From contig NZ_CP020028.1 of the NCBI RefSeq assembly GCF_002240415.1, positions 2,567,501 to 2,631,500 of the forward strand: DNA of 64,000 bases, in the 5' to 3' direction. Positions 35,106 to 41,868 of the stretch are shown here, piece by piece. The notes below the pieces were generated by a model. The model did not search any database. It was not told where the DNA came from and saw nothing but the letters and a program-made list of their open reading frames with translations. A program made the position numbers and the translations under genes. The DNA comes from Paenibacillus kribbensis (GTDB lineage Bacteria; Bacillota; Bacilli; Paenibacillales; Paenibacillaceae). Numbering within the stretch: the first letter of the stretch is position 1; each line of letters begins with the position of its first letter.

Positions 35106-35154
35106 AAAATCTGCAAGTGGACTGCTTTTTACAGCACCCAGCTTGCAGATTTTC
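35106..35154. terminator. intrinsic terminator between convergent genes
   Basis: AAAATCTGCAAG pairs with CTTGCAGATTTT around a long loop containing CTGC/GCAG-like pairs. Usable on both strands. Confidence 0.82.
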
Positions 35155-35214
35155 ATTTATGCGTCCCGTCTAGGACAGCTTCCGTTTAGTCAGACTATAC
35201 GTTTGTACTTGCAC

Positions 35215-37137
35215 TTAATCTTCTGGAGGCGTTTCAATGATCAGACCCGGGACATGTTTACGGCCTAGAAGCTTCCGTTTTTTGCGGTTTTCCTTGGTTT
35301 CTAAAACAATGTCCAGATCATAGTCGTCAGGATACAATTCAGTAGCAGCAATGTGAAGCGTGAGCCTCTTTTTGTTAATGGCCAGCTTTTGGCCTTGGAT
35401 CAAAATTCCCACATTCCCTCGTTCATCCTCTGTTGTACATACGATTCCAGTCCGATTGAGGTAGCCTACAAAAACACTATCGCCAAGCGCAAATGGCTTG
35501 GTTTGGGCAGGATGGTTTGGTTCCTTCTGTTTTGTGACAGACGGGGCTATAACCGCTTTCTCATCATCAAGAGCAGGGGGCATAATAAACGGTTTCTGTG
35601 TATTCCGAGACGTTCTGCCTGCAGAAATGGTCTGAGAACGCTCGATAATACGATTCCACATACCCAGCTTCAGGGCAATTGCGTATGCGTAGCTTTCCCC
35701 AGCTTCGCCGATGCGAAGACGGTACAAGGGTTGCAGCGTTTCGGTATCAAACTCCATACGAGCATTTTGGAATCCCGGTGTGTTTTCAGCAAAATGCTTG
35801 ATTTCACTAAAGTGTGTCGTGGCCACTACCGTTGCCTGGCGGCGGTGGAATTCTTCCAACAGTGCAATGGAGAGTCCTACGCCTTCTCCCGGATCGGTGC
35901 CAGATGCCATTTCATCGATCAGGATCAGTGTGGAACTGCCCGCCGTTTCCAAAATGCCAATCATATTGCGAATATGTGCTGAAAAGGTGCTCAGCGCATG
36001 TTCAATGCTTTGTCCGTCCCCGATGTCTACCTCAATTTCCTCGAATACAGCCATTCGGCTGCCTTCCAACACAGGTACGAGCAATCCGGATTGTACCATT
36101 AGAGTCAACAGGCCGACACTTTTGAGAGTCATCGTTTTTCCACCTGTATTTGGACCGGTAATAATGAGCGAGGAATAGCCTTGACCAATTGAAAAATCAA
36201 GCGGAACCATGCTATTCGCCATCAACGGGTGACGTGCACCATGGATATCTATAATCCCGTCTTGGTTAAGCTCGACCGGCACAGCATCTAGTGTCATGGC
36301 ATACTTAGCCTTGGCTAATAAAAAATCCAGCACACCAACCGTCTCTGTGTTGATACTGAGCTCCCGGGTGTATGATTCGGCGAGGGCAGTAAGCTCTCCA
36401 AGCACTTTCATTTCTTCTTTTGATTCTTCCGCCATGTTCGCGCTCTGATCGAATTGCAGGCTGACAATTTCAGCAGGTTCAACGTAAACCGTTTGACCGC
36501 TTCCTGATTCGTCGAGGACGTTGCCTTTTACTTGTTTGCGAAATTCTTTTTTGATTGGAAGCACATAGCGGCCGCCACGCTGGCTAACCATATTTTCCTG
36601 CATGATAGATCGATGCCGGCTGATAAGAGAATCAAGTTTCCTTTTAATTCGTTCTTCAGTGACCGTTATTTTTTTGCGAATTTTAGCCAGCTCTTTACTG
36701 GCGATATCCGTCACTTGTCCTGAATAAATACATTTCTCGATTTCAGACAGAAGTGGCTCCATACCATACATGGAGGAAGCGTAGGCACTGACAGTTGGAG
36801 CGGCATCTGCCTTCGAATTCATGTATTTTATGAGTTGGCTGCAACTTCTTATAAACTGAGCCATGTGAGAAAAATCGCGCTCGCTGAACAAATAACCGGT
36901 TCCCAACAAGTGAAGAATGTATTCCATCCCTTCCAGTGAGGGGATAGGGACGCTTGCTCCGTGGCGTATCAACTGCAAGGCTTCGTTTGTTTCATTAAGA
37001 CGAGTCCTGATTGTACGAATGTCTGTAATGGGAAGCATGGAAGCGGCATGATGCTTGCCAAGGTAAGAAAAGGCACATTCGGAGACTCTTGTTTTGATTC
37101 GGTCGTATTCCAAACGCTGCATTGTGGTTTCATTCAT
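35215..37137 (-). CDS. MutS2-like ATPase lacking the Smr domain
   Basis: MutS2-family protein of 640 aa, against about 785 for MutS2. Clamp and lever regions (about 10-290) precede the ATPase: Walker A GPNTGGKT (about 335), TFSAHIRNM, Walker B LILIDEMASGTDPGEG and TTHFSEIKHFA. A KOW-like region (FALGDSVFVGYLNRTGIV) follows at about 555, but the C-terminal Smr endonuclease is absent. B. subtilis MutS2 is known to act on collided ribosomes, so this paralogue may split ribosomes without nicking. ATG 37137 has AAAGGAGAG 7 bases upstream. It is preceded by an attenuator-like leader and bracketed by dif-like sites. A recombination or repair role remains possible. Confidence 0.85.
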   Translation of the reverse strand: MNETTMQRLEYDRIKTRVSECAFSYLGKHHAASMLPITDIRTIRTRLNETNEALQLIRHGASVPIPSLEGMEYILHLLGTGYLFSERDFSHMAQFIRSCSQLIKYMNSKADAAPTVSAYASSMYGMEPLLSEIEKCIYSGQVTDIASKELAKIRKKITVTEERIKRKLDSLISRHRSIMQENMVSQRGGRYVLPIKKEFRKQVKGNVLDESGSGQTVYVEPAEIVSLQFDQSANMAEESKEEMKVLGELTALAESYTRELSINTETVGVLDFLLAKAKYAMTLDAVPVELNQDGIIDIHGARHPLMANSMVPLDFSIGQGYSSLIITGPNTGGKTMTLKSVGLLTLMVQSGLLVPVLEGSRMAVFEEIEVDIGDGQSIEHALSTFSAHIRNMIGILETAGSSTLILIDEMASGTDPGEGVGLSIALLEEFHRRQATVVATTHFSEIKHFAENTPGFQNARMEFDTETLQPLYRLRIGEAGESYAYAIALKLGMWNRIIERSQTISAGRTSRNTQKPFIMPPALDDEKAVIAPSVTKQKEPNHPAQTKPFALGDSVFVGYLNRTGIVCTTEDERGNVGILIQGQKLAINKKRLTLHIAATELYPDDYDLDIVLETKENRKKRKLLGRKHVPGLIIETPPED

Positions 37138-37190
37138 GAGAAATCTCTCCTTTGGTGGTTTGTCAGGATTTTTGGAACCTTGCTGCAAAA

Positions 37191-37231
37191 GAAAAAGGGC
37201 GGAGAATGAACAAATCGTTCATTCTCCGCCC
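37191..37231 (-). terminator. leader terminator T2
   Basis: A perfect 15-bp stem (GGGCGGAGAATGAAC with its complement, loop of 5) followed on the minus strand by TTTTTCTTTT. It lies 54 bases before the MutS2-like start codon, so it must be bypassed for expression. Confidence 0.9.
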
Positions 37232-37386
37232 ATAAGGAAAGAGGGAAATTATCGACAAATAAGCCTATCCTTCAGCTTTTGCAGCCCAATCTCTACGACT
37301 TCAATCCATTCACGTATCAGCCCATTTGTAAGCCATTCGGCTCGTGAATGAAAGACGTTTAAAAGAAGGCTACAGAATCTGAAAAC

Positions 37387-37413
37387 AAAAAAACCGCGCT
37401 GAACACAGCACGG
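37387..37413 (-). terminator. leader terminator T1
   Basis: On the minus strand CCGTGCTG-TGTT-CAGCGCGG is followed by seven T residues. It follows the leader-peptide element by about 50 nt. Confidence 0.85.
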
Positions 37414-37557
37414 AATAAGGCCTAGATGAAAATAATCCCTGAGGCGATTTATGATATCCGCATGTTCTTAACTAATAGCAGGGAAAAAACATAGCAACAA
37501 ACAAACCTGTCCCGAAAGGTACAAGCGCCTGATGGTCTTCCCTGAATATGCAATTGC

Positions 37558-37581
37558 TTAGTTAAGAACGTTCACCGACAT
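37558..37581 (-). CDS. leader peptide MSVNVLN
   Basis: ATG TCG GTG AAC GTT CTT AAC TAA, with AAGGGAGAG six bases upstream, is the first translatable frame of the leader transcript. Its last codons form the 5' arm of the long inverted repeat, so a ribosome stalled near its end would keep that arm from pairing. The short length and position are as in attenuators of antibiotic resistance genes. No similarity of the peptide to a known stalling peptide is claimed. Confidence 0.65.
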   Translation of the reverse strand: MSVNVLN

Positions 37582-37614
37582 CAAAATCTCTCCCTTAATT
37601 GAAGATATACCCAT

Positions 37615-37644
37615 ACTATACGATTAGGAAATCACAAAAGTCAA
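37615..37644 (-). promoter_or_regulatory. sigma-A promoter of the MutS2-like leader
   Basis: On the minus strand TTGACT (37644-37639) and TATAGT (37620-37615) are separated by 18 bases. Confidence 0.78.
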
Positions 37645-37698
37645 GGCCAATTCTTCAATTCGATACAATGATGATCAAGAGGAGATCGGGACGATATT

Positions 37699-37720
37699 TA
37701 CGTAAAATATATTATGTTAA
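37699..37720 (+). repeat. dif-like palindrome copy 4 (imperfect)
   Basis: ACGTAAAATATATTATGT (37699-37716) matches the copy 1 core at 16 of 18 positions and is followed by TAACCTAA, like copy 3 (AAACCTAA). It lies between the MutS2-like leader promoter and the terminator of the MFS gene. Confidence 0.5.
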
Positions 37721-37804
37721 CCTAATATAATTCAAACGCTTATTATCTTTCAATCTACATTTAATGATTATTTCAATCAGGCATGAAATCATGATACAAA
37801 CATT

Positions 37805-37853
37805 AAAAAACCGCCCCGGGAGAATGGAAAATCATACCTCCAGGGGCGGTTTC
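37805..37853 (-). terminator. intrinsic terminator of the MFS gene
   Basis: AACCGCCCC and GGGGCGGTT form the stem, with a T run on the minus strand. Confidence 0.85.
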
Positions 37854-37861
37854 TTGTGCTG

Positions 37862-39079
37862 TTATTCAGAATCATCGGCTACGACAGCTTGTACAGACTG
37901 CCTGTCACGAAGTAATGGAAACAATAGCATCGCTCCGACTAAAAACAAGCCGGCGCTCACGGTATATACGGTGTCCAGGGAGGATTCGCGTTTAAGTGTT
38001 CCGCCGATACTCATACCGACGACCATCATCCCGGAGAACAGGGGAGAGAGGGCGCCACCAACGCGGCCGATAAAAGCAGCTTCGGCATTTTTCATCATCA
38101 TGGTGTTGATACCGATATGAATGCACGGATAAAATAGGCCGCTGAATACTTGTAGTGTCATGGTTAGCACAATACTGTGCGACCATCCGACTCCAAAGGT
38201 GGCCAGTGTGCTGACCAAAAGCCCGGTCACCAGCAGCATTTGCGGCTGTACTTTTTTGGCAACCCCCATAATCATGCCGCCTCCTATCAACATAGCCGCT
38301 CCGTTCGCCATTAACGGCCATTGCAGAAATTCCTTGTTTTGTCCAAGGTTCTCTATGGCGACAAAAATCATTAAAGGCTGTATAAGTCCGACTGCCAGTC
38401 CAATTACCGTAAATGTTCCCCCAAGCGTGCGAAGTGTACGGTTATTCCATACATAACGTATTCCTTCTTTGAGCTCTTGAATGAAATGAGTTGGATGATC
38501 ATCTATTTCCAGCTCTCGTTCATCTTGTGGAATACGAGTCAGAACAAGTGCCGAGATGAGAAACAATATGCCTGTTATAGACAATGAGACGAAAATTCCA
38601 AAGTGTTGATAAATAAATGTACCGATAACAGGGCCGATAACCATAAATAAAGCCATGAGAGACTGAAAAAGGGCCATGACGCCCTGAAGTTGTTCAGGTT
38701 CCACTTGCTGCTTCAATAATTTCATTGCAGATGGTTGAGAAAATTGAGATAGAATTGCAGAGAAAAAAGTGGACAGTAATAGTACCTGCCATGAGCCATA
38801 CCACAACGCCAATAACACGATGAAAATGGAAGCGGCCGATAACAGATCACAACTGATCATGGTTCGTTTGGGCCGCCAGCGATCCGCGAATGTGCCCCCA
38901 ATGATGGCAAACAGAAAAATGGGTGCAAATTCCGCTACCGAAATGAGCGATACATACACGGGATCATTTTGAGTCAGATCAGTTACATACAGCAGGATGG
39001 CAAAGTTTCGCACCCAAATGCCTAAATTGAGCAGTGCATTGGAGGCGATAATGGTCCTTATATATGGATTTTTTAACAA
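37862..39079 (-). CDS. MFS efflux transporter (MefA/EntS-like)
   Basis: Major facilitator protein of 405 aa with about twelve helices. The N-terminus SNALLNLGIWVRNFAILLYVTDLT and the loop FADRWRPKRTMISCDLL (motif A-like, about 62-80) fit the MFS_3 branch, which holds macrolide efflux proteins and the enterobactin exporter EntS. The TTG start at 39079 has AAAGGAG 9 bases upstream. Its own promoter and terminator and two flanking dif-like sites make it a self-contained cassette. The substrate is unknown; an antibiotic is likely from the family. Confidence 0.85.
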   Translation of the reverse strand: MLKNPYIRTIIASNALLNLGIWVRNFAILLYVTDLTQNDPVYVSLISVAEFAPIFLFAIIGGTFADRWRPKRTMISCDLLSAASIFIVLLALWYGSWQVLLLSTFFSAILSQFSQPSAMKLLKQQVEPEQLQGVMALFQSLMALFMVIGPVIGTFIYQHFGIFVSLSITGILFLISALVLTRIPQDERELEIDDHPTHFIQELKEGIRYVWNNRTLRTLGGTFTVIGLAVGLIQPLMIFVAIENLGQNKEFLQWPLMANGAAMLIGGGMIMGVAKKVQPQMLLVTGLLVSTLATFGVGWSHSIVLTMTLQVFSGLFYPCIHIGINTMMMKNAEAAFIGRVGGALSPLFSGMMVVGMSIGGTLKRESSLDTVYTVSAGLFLVGAMLLFPLLRDRQSVQAVVADDSE

Positions 39080-39179
39080 CAGATAATTCTCCTTTCATCC
39101 TCTCTCAGGGATAACATCCTTGAAAGTGTTTTGTTCTAATTAATAAACGATAAATACTTTTGTTTGTTTAACAATAGAT

Positions 39180-39208
39180 AATATAATGAAACGTCTTAAT
39201 TTAGTCAA
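39180..39208 (-). promoter_or_regulatory. sigma-A promoter of the MFS gene
   Basis: On the minus strand TTGACT (39208-39203) and TATATT (39185-39180) are separated by 17 bases. An AT-rich stretch with GTTAAACAAACA lies just downstream and may hold an operator. Confidence 0.72.
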
Positions 39209-39260
39209 TTGTTTTTTTGTAATCCAAAAGAGCTAGATGTATAAAAATTGATTTCATAAT

Positions 39261-39295
39261 CTGCACTTAAAGAGGTCGAACTGCACTTAAAGAGG
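39261..39295 (+). repeat. tandem 15-bp direct repeat
   Basis: CTGCACTTAAAGAGG occurs twice, at 39261-39275 and 39281-39295, a 20-bp period (two helical turns). It lies upstream of the MFS promoter in the divergent region, which suits paired binding of a regulator. Confidence 0.55.
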
Positions 39296-39369
39296 CAAAT
39301 AAGGTGCAATTAAATAAATGAAAAAAATTGTATTAAGATAGTAGTCATTTCAAATTTGTATTTTAGTTT

Positions 39370-39393
39370 TCATAATATTTATTATGTAAACTT
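39370..39393 (+). repeat. dif-like palindrome copy 5 (imperfect)
   Basis: TCATAATATTTATTATGT matches the copy 1 core at 16 of 18 positions and is followed by AAACTTTAATG, close to copy 1 (AAACTTAATG). It has the same orientation as the others and is the right-hand border of the cassette region. Confidence 0.55.
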
Positions 39394-39495
39394 TAATGTG
39401 CAGCTTAACGATGTGAATTTGAATCGGATGTACCTTTTAAATTCATAGTGATATAATTACGCGTACATGCCTGAAAAGGAGCGTATGGAACGTAG

Positions 39496-40593
39496 ATGAA
39501 CTTTCAAGTGGACTTTTTATCTTTTTTTGTAATTCAGGTAGACGGAAAGGAAGGGCAAGGCGGCAAGTCCTACAAGCATTACGCTACGATGGATAACTAT
39601 GATTATGACGAAAGCGATGTTAAAAAATTTCTGGACGGGGAATTTGCCCGTATCAGCAAACGCAAGGTCGAGAAAAACCCAAGTACGGAGCAGGCCCCGA
39701 CCAAAATTGGCCGTTTTATCGTCGAACCGGAGCATGATCTGAGCAGCAATCCGAATTTCAATATGTTCGCACGGCTGCGAGCGGCAGAGGAGAAGGAAGA
39801 GTTCAAAAACGCATGCGACGATCTGGTGCGAATGTATCTGGATACAAGCGCGGTACGTGGTGGAGCATTGATCATTGTACAGGCTACCTTAAATACACAC
39901 TCGGACGATCCGTTTATTTTTGTGCTCAAATGCGACTTTGAACCCAAAATTGCCCGGATAACGGAAAGCAGTCTGGTCAGTGAAGTTGAAATGGCCATTT
40001 CAGCACGTAATATGAAATCCATTATGTATCCTTACATGCTGGAGGAGGGCATGAACGATGAATGGGAGCTTAAGATTCACCAATCTTCCCATGCCCGTTA
40101 TTTTGAGGATTTTCTGAAATTTGTGACCTATGAGCAATCCATGCCGGAAATCGTCAATGACCATGTCATGGGTTTTGTTCAGAACTATGTAGAAACCAAA
40201 TGGCCAGATGCATCTAATGAGGAAAGACAGCAGGAAGAGCGCGAACTGGAGCTTTGGGCGGCCAGTGAAAAGCGTGATTTGCAAGGGAAATGGGAACCTC
40301 TGCAGGTCGTAGAGGCTGCACAGCACATTGTTGAGCTGAAACCGGAAATTGAAGTTCGCTTCAAGCTGGATGATACGGCTGTGCGCGGGCTGCTGTCCGA
40401 CTTTGGGGCCAAGCTGCATATTACGAAGCTGCATGACAGATATGCGCTTATCATTGAAGGTGATGCATTTACCTTTGAAAAGGGTTTTTCACCAATTGAG
40501 CTGCTTCAACCGGAATCGTTTGAAACAGTAGCTGAGCGGCTGAAAGAGAAACGCCGGCAAGAAGCAGAGGATGGTGATACTCCGCCTTGGTAA
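39496..40593 (+). CDS. DUF3900-like protein of unknown function
   Basis: Soluble acidic protein of 365 aa. The start MNFQVDFLSFFVIQVDGKE and the segments KFLDGEFARISKRKVEKNP and DTSAVRGGALIIVQATLNT recall the Bacillus DUF3900 family, for which no function is established. No signal peptide, no membrane segment and no catalytic motif could be recognised. AAAGGAG lies 13 bases before the ATG, a slightly long spacing. The gene is transcribed alone and ends in a strong terminator. Confidence 0.65.
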   Translation: MNFQVDFLSFFVIQVDGKEGQGGKSYKHYATMDNYDYDESDVKKFLDGEFARISKRKVEKNPSTEQAPTKIGRFIVEPEHDLSSNPNFNMFARLRAAEEKEEFKNACDDLVRMYLDTSAVRGGALIIVQATLNTHSDDPFIFVLKCDFEPKIARITESSLVSEVEMAISARNMKSIMYPYMLEEGMNDEWELKIHQSSHARYFEDFLKFVTYEQSMPEIVNDHVMGFVQNYVETKWPDASNEERQQEERELELWAASEKRDLQGKWEPLQVVEAAQHIVELKPEIEVRFKLDDTAVRGLLSDFGAKLHITKLHDRYALIIEGDAFTFEKGFSPIELLQPESFETVAERLKEKRRQEAEDGDTPPW

Positions 40594-40640
40594 TGCGACT
40601 ATCGTATATGAAACAAGCTGGACTCTTATATAAAATGATC

Positions 40641-40689
40641 AAAAAACTGGCCTCTCGGGCGGATGTTACCGCTGTAGAGGCCAGTTTTT
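40641..40689. terminator. intrinsic terminator between convergent genes
   Basis: AAAAACTGGCCTCT pairs with AGAGGCCAGTTTTT, with GCGG/CCGC inside. Works on both strands. Confidence 0.9.
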
Positions 40690-40712
40690 GTTTACCATTT
40701 ATTTTGCCTGTT

Positions 40713-41642
40713 CTACAGATGCACTTTACTGATTTGATCTTTTAACTTGTCCGCCGATTGAAGCAGTCTTGCCCGTTCCTCATCATTGAGCGGAAGATCC
40801 AAAATTTCACGTACCCCGTTGTGATCCACGATACTTGGGACACCCAAATATACGTCAGATACTCCGTTATAATCTTCCAGCAAGGTGGACACATTAAGTA
40901 CAGACCCTTCGTCTCCGAGAATAGCGGCTACGATCCGGTCCAGAGCCAGCCCGATGGCGTAAGAAGTTGCGCCTTTGGCATCTATAATTTCATAGGCTGC
41001 ATTTTTGGTGTTTTCGAAAATTTCATTTTTCGTGTCTTCGTTCAGCTCCAGTGGAGTTCCTGCAACGTTGGCCGTGCTCCATACAGGCAGCTCGGAGTCA
41101 CCATGTTCACCAATAATATGAGCATGGATACTGCGTGGATCTATACCTTTTTGCTTACCGATCAAATAGCGGAAGCGCGCGCTGTCCAATAGCGTACCTG
41201 AGCCGATGACTCTGCTTGAAGGCCAACCGCTGCGTTTCCAGGAGATGTAGGAGAGAATATCTACCGGATTGGTTGCAATCAGCAATATGCCGTGTGTGTT
41301 CACCTTAACGATATTATCAATGATGCTTTCAAAAATTTCGGCATTACGCTTGAGCAGATCAATACGTGTTTCTCCCGGTTTTTGTGAAGCACCTGCTGTA
41401 ACAATAATGATGTCCGCATCACGGCAATCTTCATAATCACCGGCCCATACTTTGACACCGCCGAGAAAAGGAAGCCCATGATTCATATCGAGCATTTCCC
41501 CCTTCGCCTTTTTGACGTTGACATCAATAAAGACAAGTTCTGACATGCGTTGGCGTAGCAGCAGGGTATAACCGGTCGTTGTGCCGACTGCTCCCATGCC
41601 GACAATGGCCACTCTGCTTCGTTTGTAAGGTTTTAAGCTCAT
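40713..41642 (-). CDS. ldh: L-lactate dehydrogenase
   Basis: NAD-dependent enzyme of 309 aa converting pyruvate and L-lactate during fermentation. Visible motifs are the Rossmann GMGAVGTTTGY near the start, DADIIIVTAGASQKPGETR with the substrate-loop Gln and Arg, ATNPVDIL and the active-site HIIGEHGDSELP. Gln at the loop position supports lactate rather than malate specificity. It has GGAGATGAGG before the ATG. It is divergent from the amino acid permease gene and has its own terminator. Confidence 0.9.
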   Translation of the reverse strand: MSLKPYKRSRVAIVGMGAVGTTTGYTLLLRQRMSELVFIDVNVKKAKGEMLDMNHGLPFLGGVKVWAGDYEDCRDADIIIVTAGASQKPGETRIDLLKRNAEIFESIIDNIVKVNTHGILLIATNPVDILSYISWKRSGWPSSRVIGSGTLLDSARFRYLIGKQKGIDPRSIHAHIIGEHGDSELPVWSTANVAGTPLELNEDTKNEIFENTKNAAYEIIDAKGATSYAIGLALDRIVAAILGDEGSVLNVSTLLEDYNGVSDVYLGVPSIVDHNGVREILDLPLNDEERARLLQSADKLKDQISKVHL

Positions 41643-41766
41643 AAAATCCTCATCTCCTTCTCGGGTTGTTTACCTTTTCATTTTAGAATAATTATTTAAA
41701 ATTTATCTTTCCAACTTAGTTTAACGTATATGTGTACTCTACTGCAAAAAAATATGACATTTCTCC

Positions 41767-41795
41767 TTGACTTCAAAGCGAGACTCGCTAATAAT
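41767..41795 (+). promoter_or_regulatory. permease promoter with a palindrome in the spacer
   Basis: TTGACT (41767-41772) and TAATAA (41789-41794), spacer 16. The spacer holds AGCGAGACTCGCT (41777-41789), a perfect 6+1+6 inverted repeat that could be a repressor site. Confidence 0.55.
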
Positions 41796-41868
41796 TAATC
41801 GAATGCTAAGAACATACACTAAAGCGTTGCAGCAGCGATATTAACGTATGAATTAGGGAAAGAGGATT

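Larger units (their letters stand above)
37138..37608 (-). promoter_or_regulatory. attenuator leader of the MutS2-like gene
   Basis: From a start near 37608 the leftward transcript holds, in order: a ribosome binding site AAGGGAGAG (37588-37596), a 7-codon peptide (37558-37581), a large structured element closed by GTTCTTAACTAA and TTAGTTAAGAAC (37558-37569 and 37464-37475) with CAGGGAA/TTCCCTG inside, terminator T1 (37387-37413), about 150 nt more, and terminator T2 (37191-37231). The first arm is the end of the peptide gene. GAACATGCGG in and after the second arm can pair with CCGT..GTGTTC of T1 and would destroy it. This matches ribosome-stalling-controlled antitermination. Confidence 0.75.

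Noticed and set aside
37464..37569. Hammerhead-like core (CGAAAGG and CTGATGG) in the leader structure on the plus strand
   Set aside because: Only 11 bases separate the two core strings, too few for the required stems, and the strand is opposite to transcription.
38769..38972. Frames on the plus strand inside the MFS gene and many similar long antisense frames elsewhere
   Set aside because: They are shadows of clear genes on the other strand and have no ribosome binding sites.
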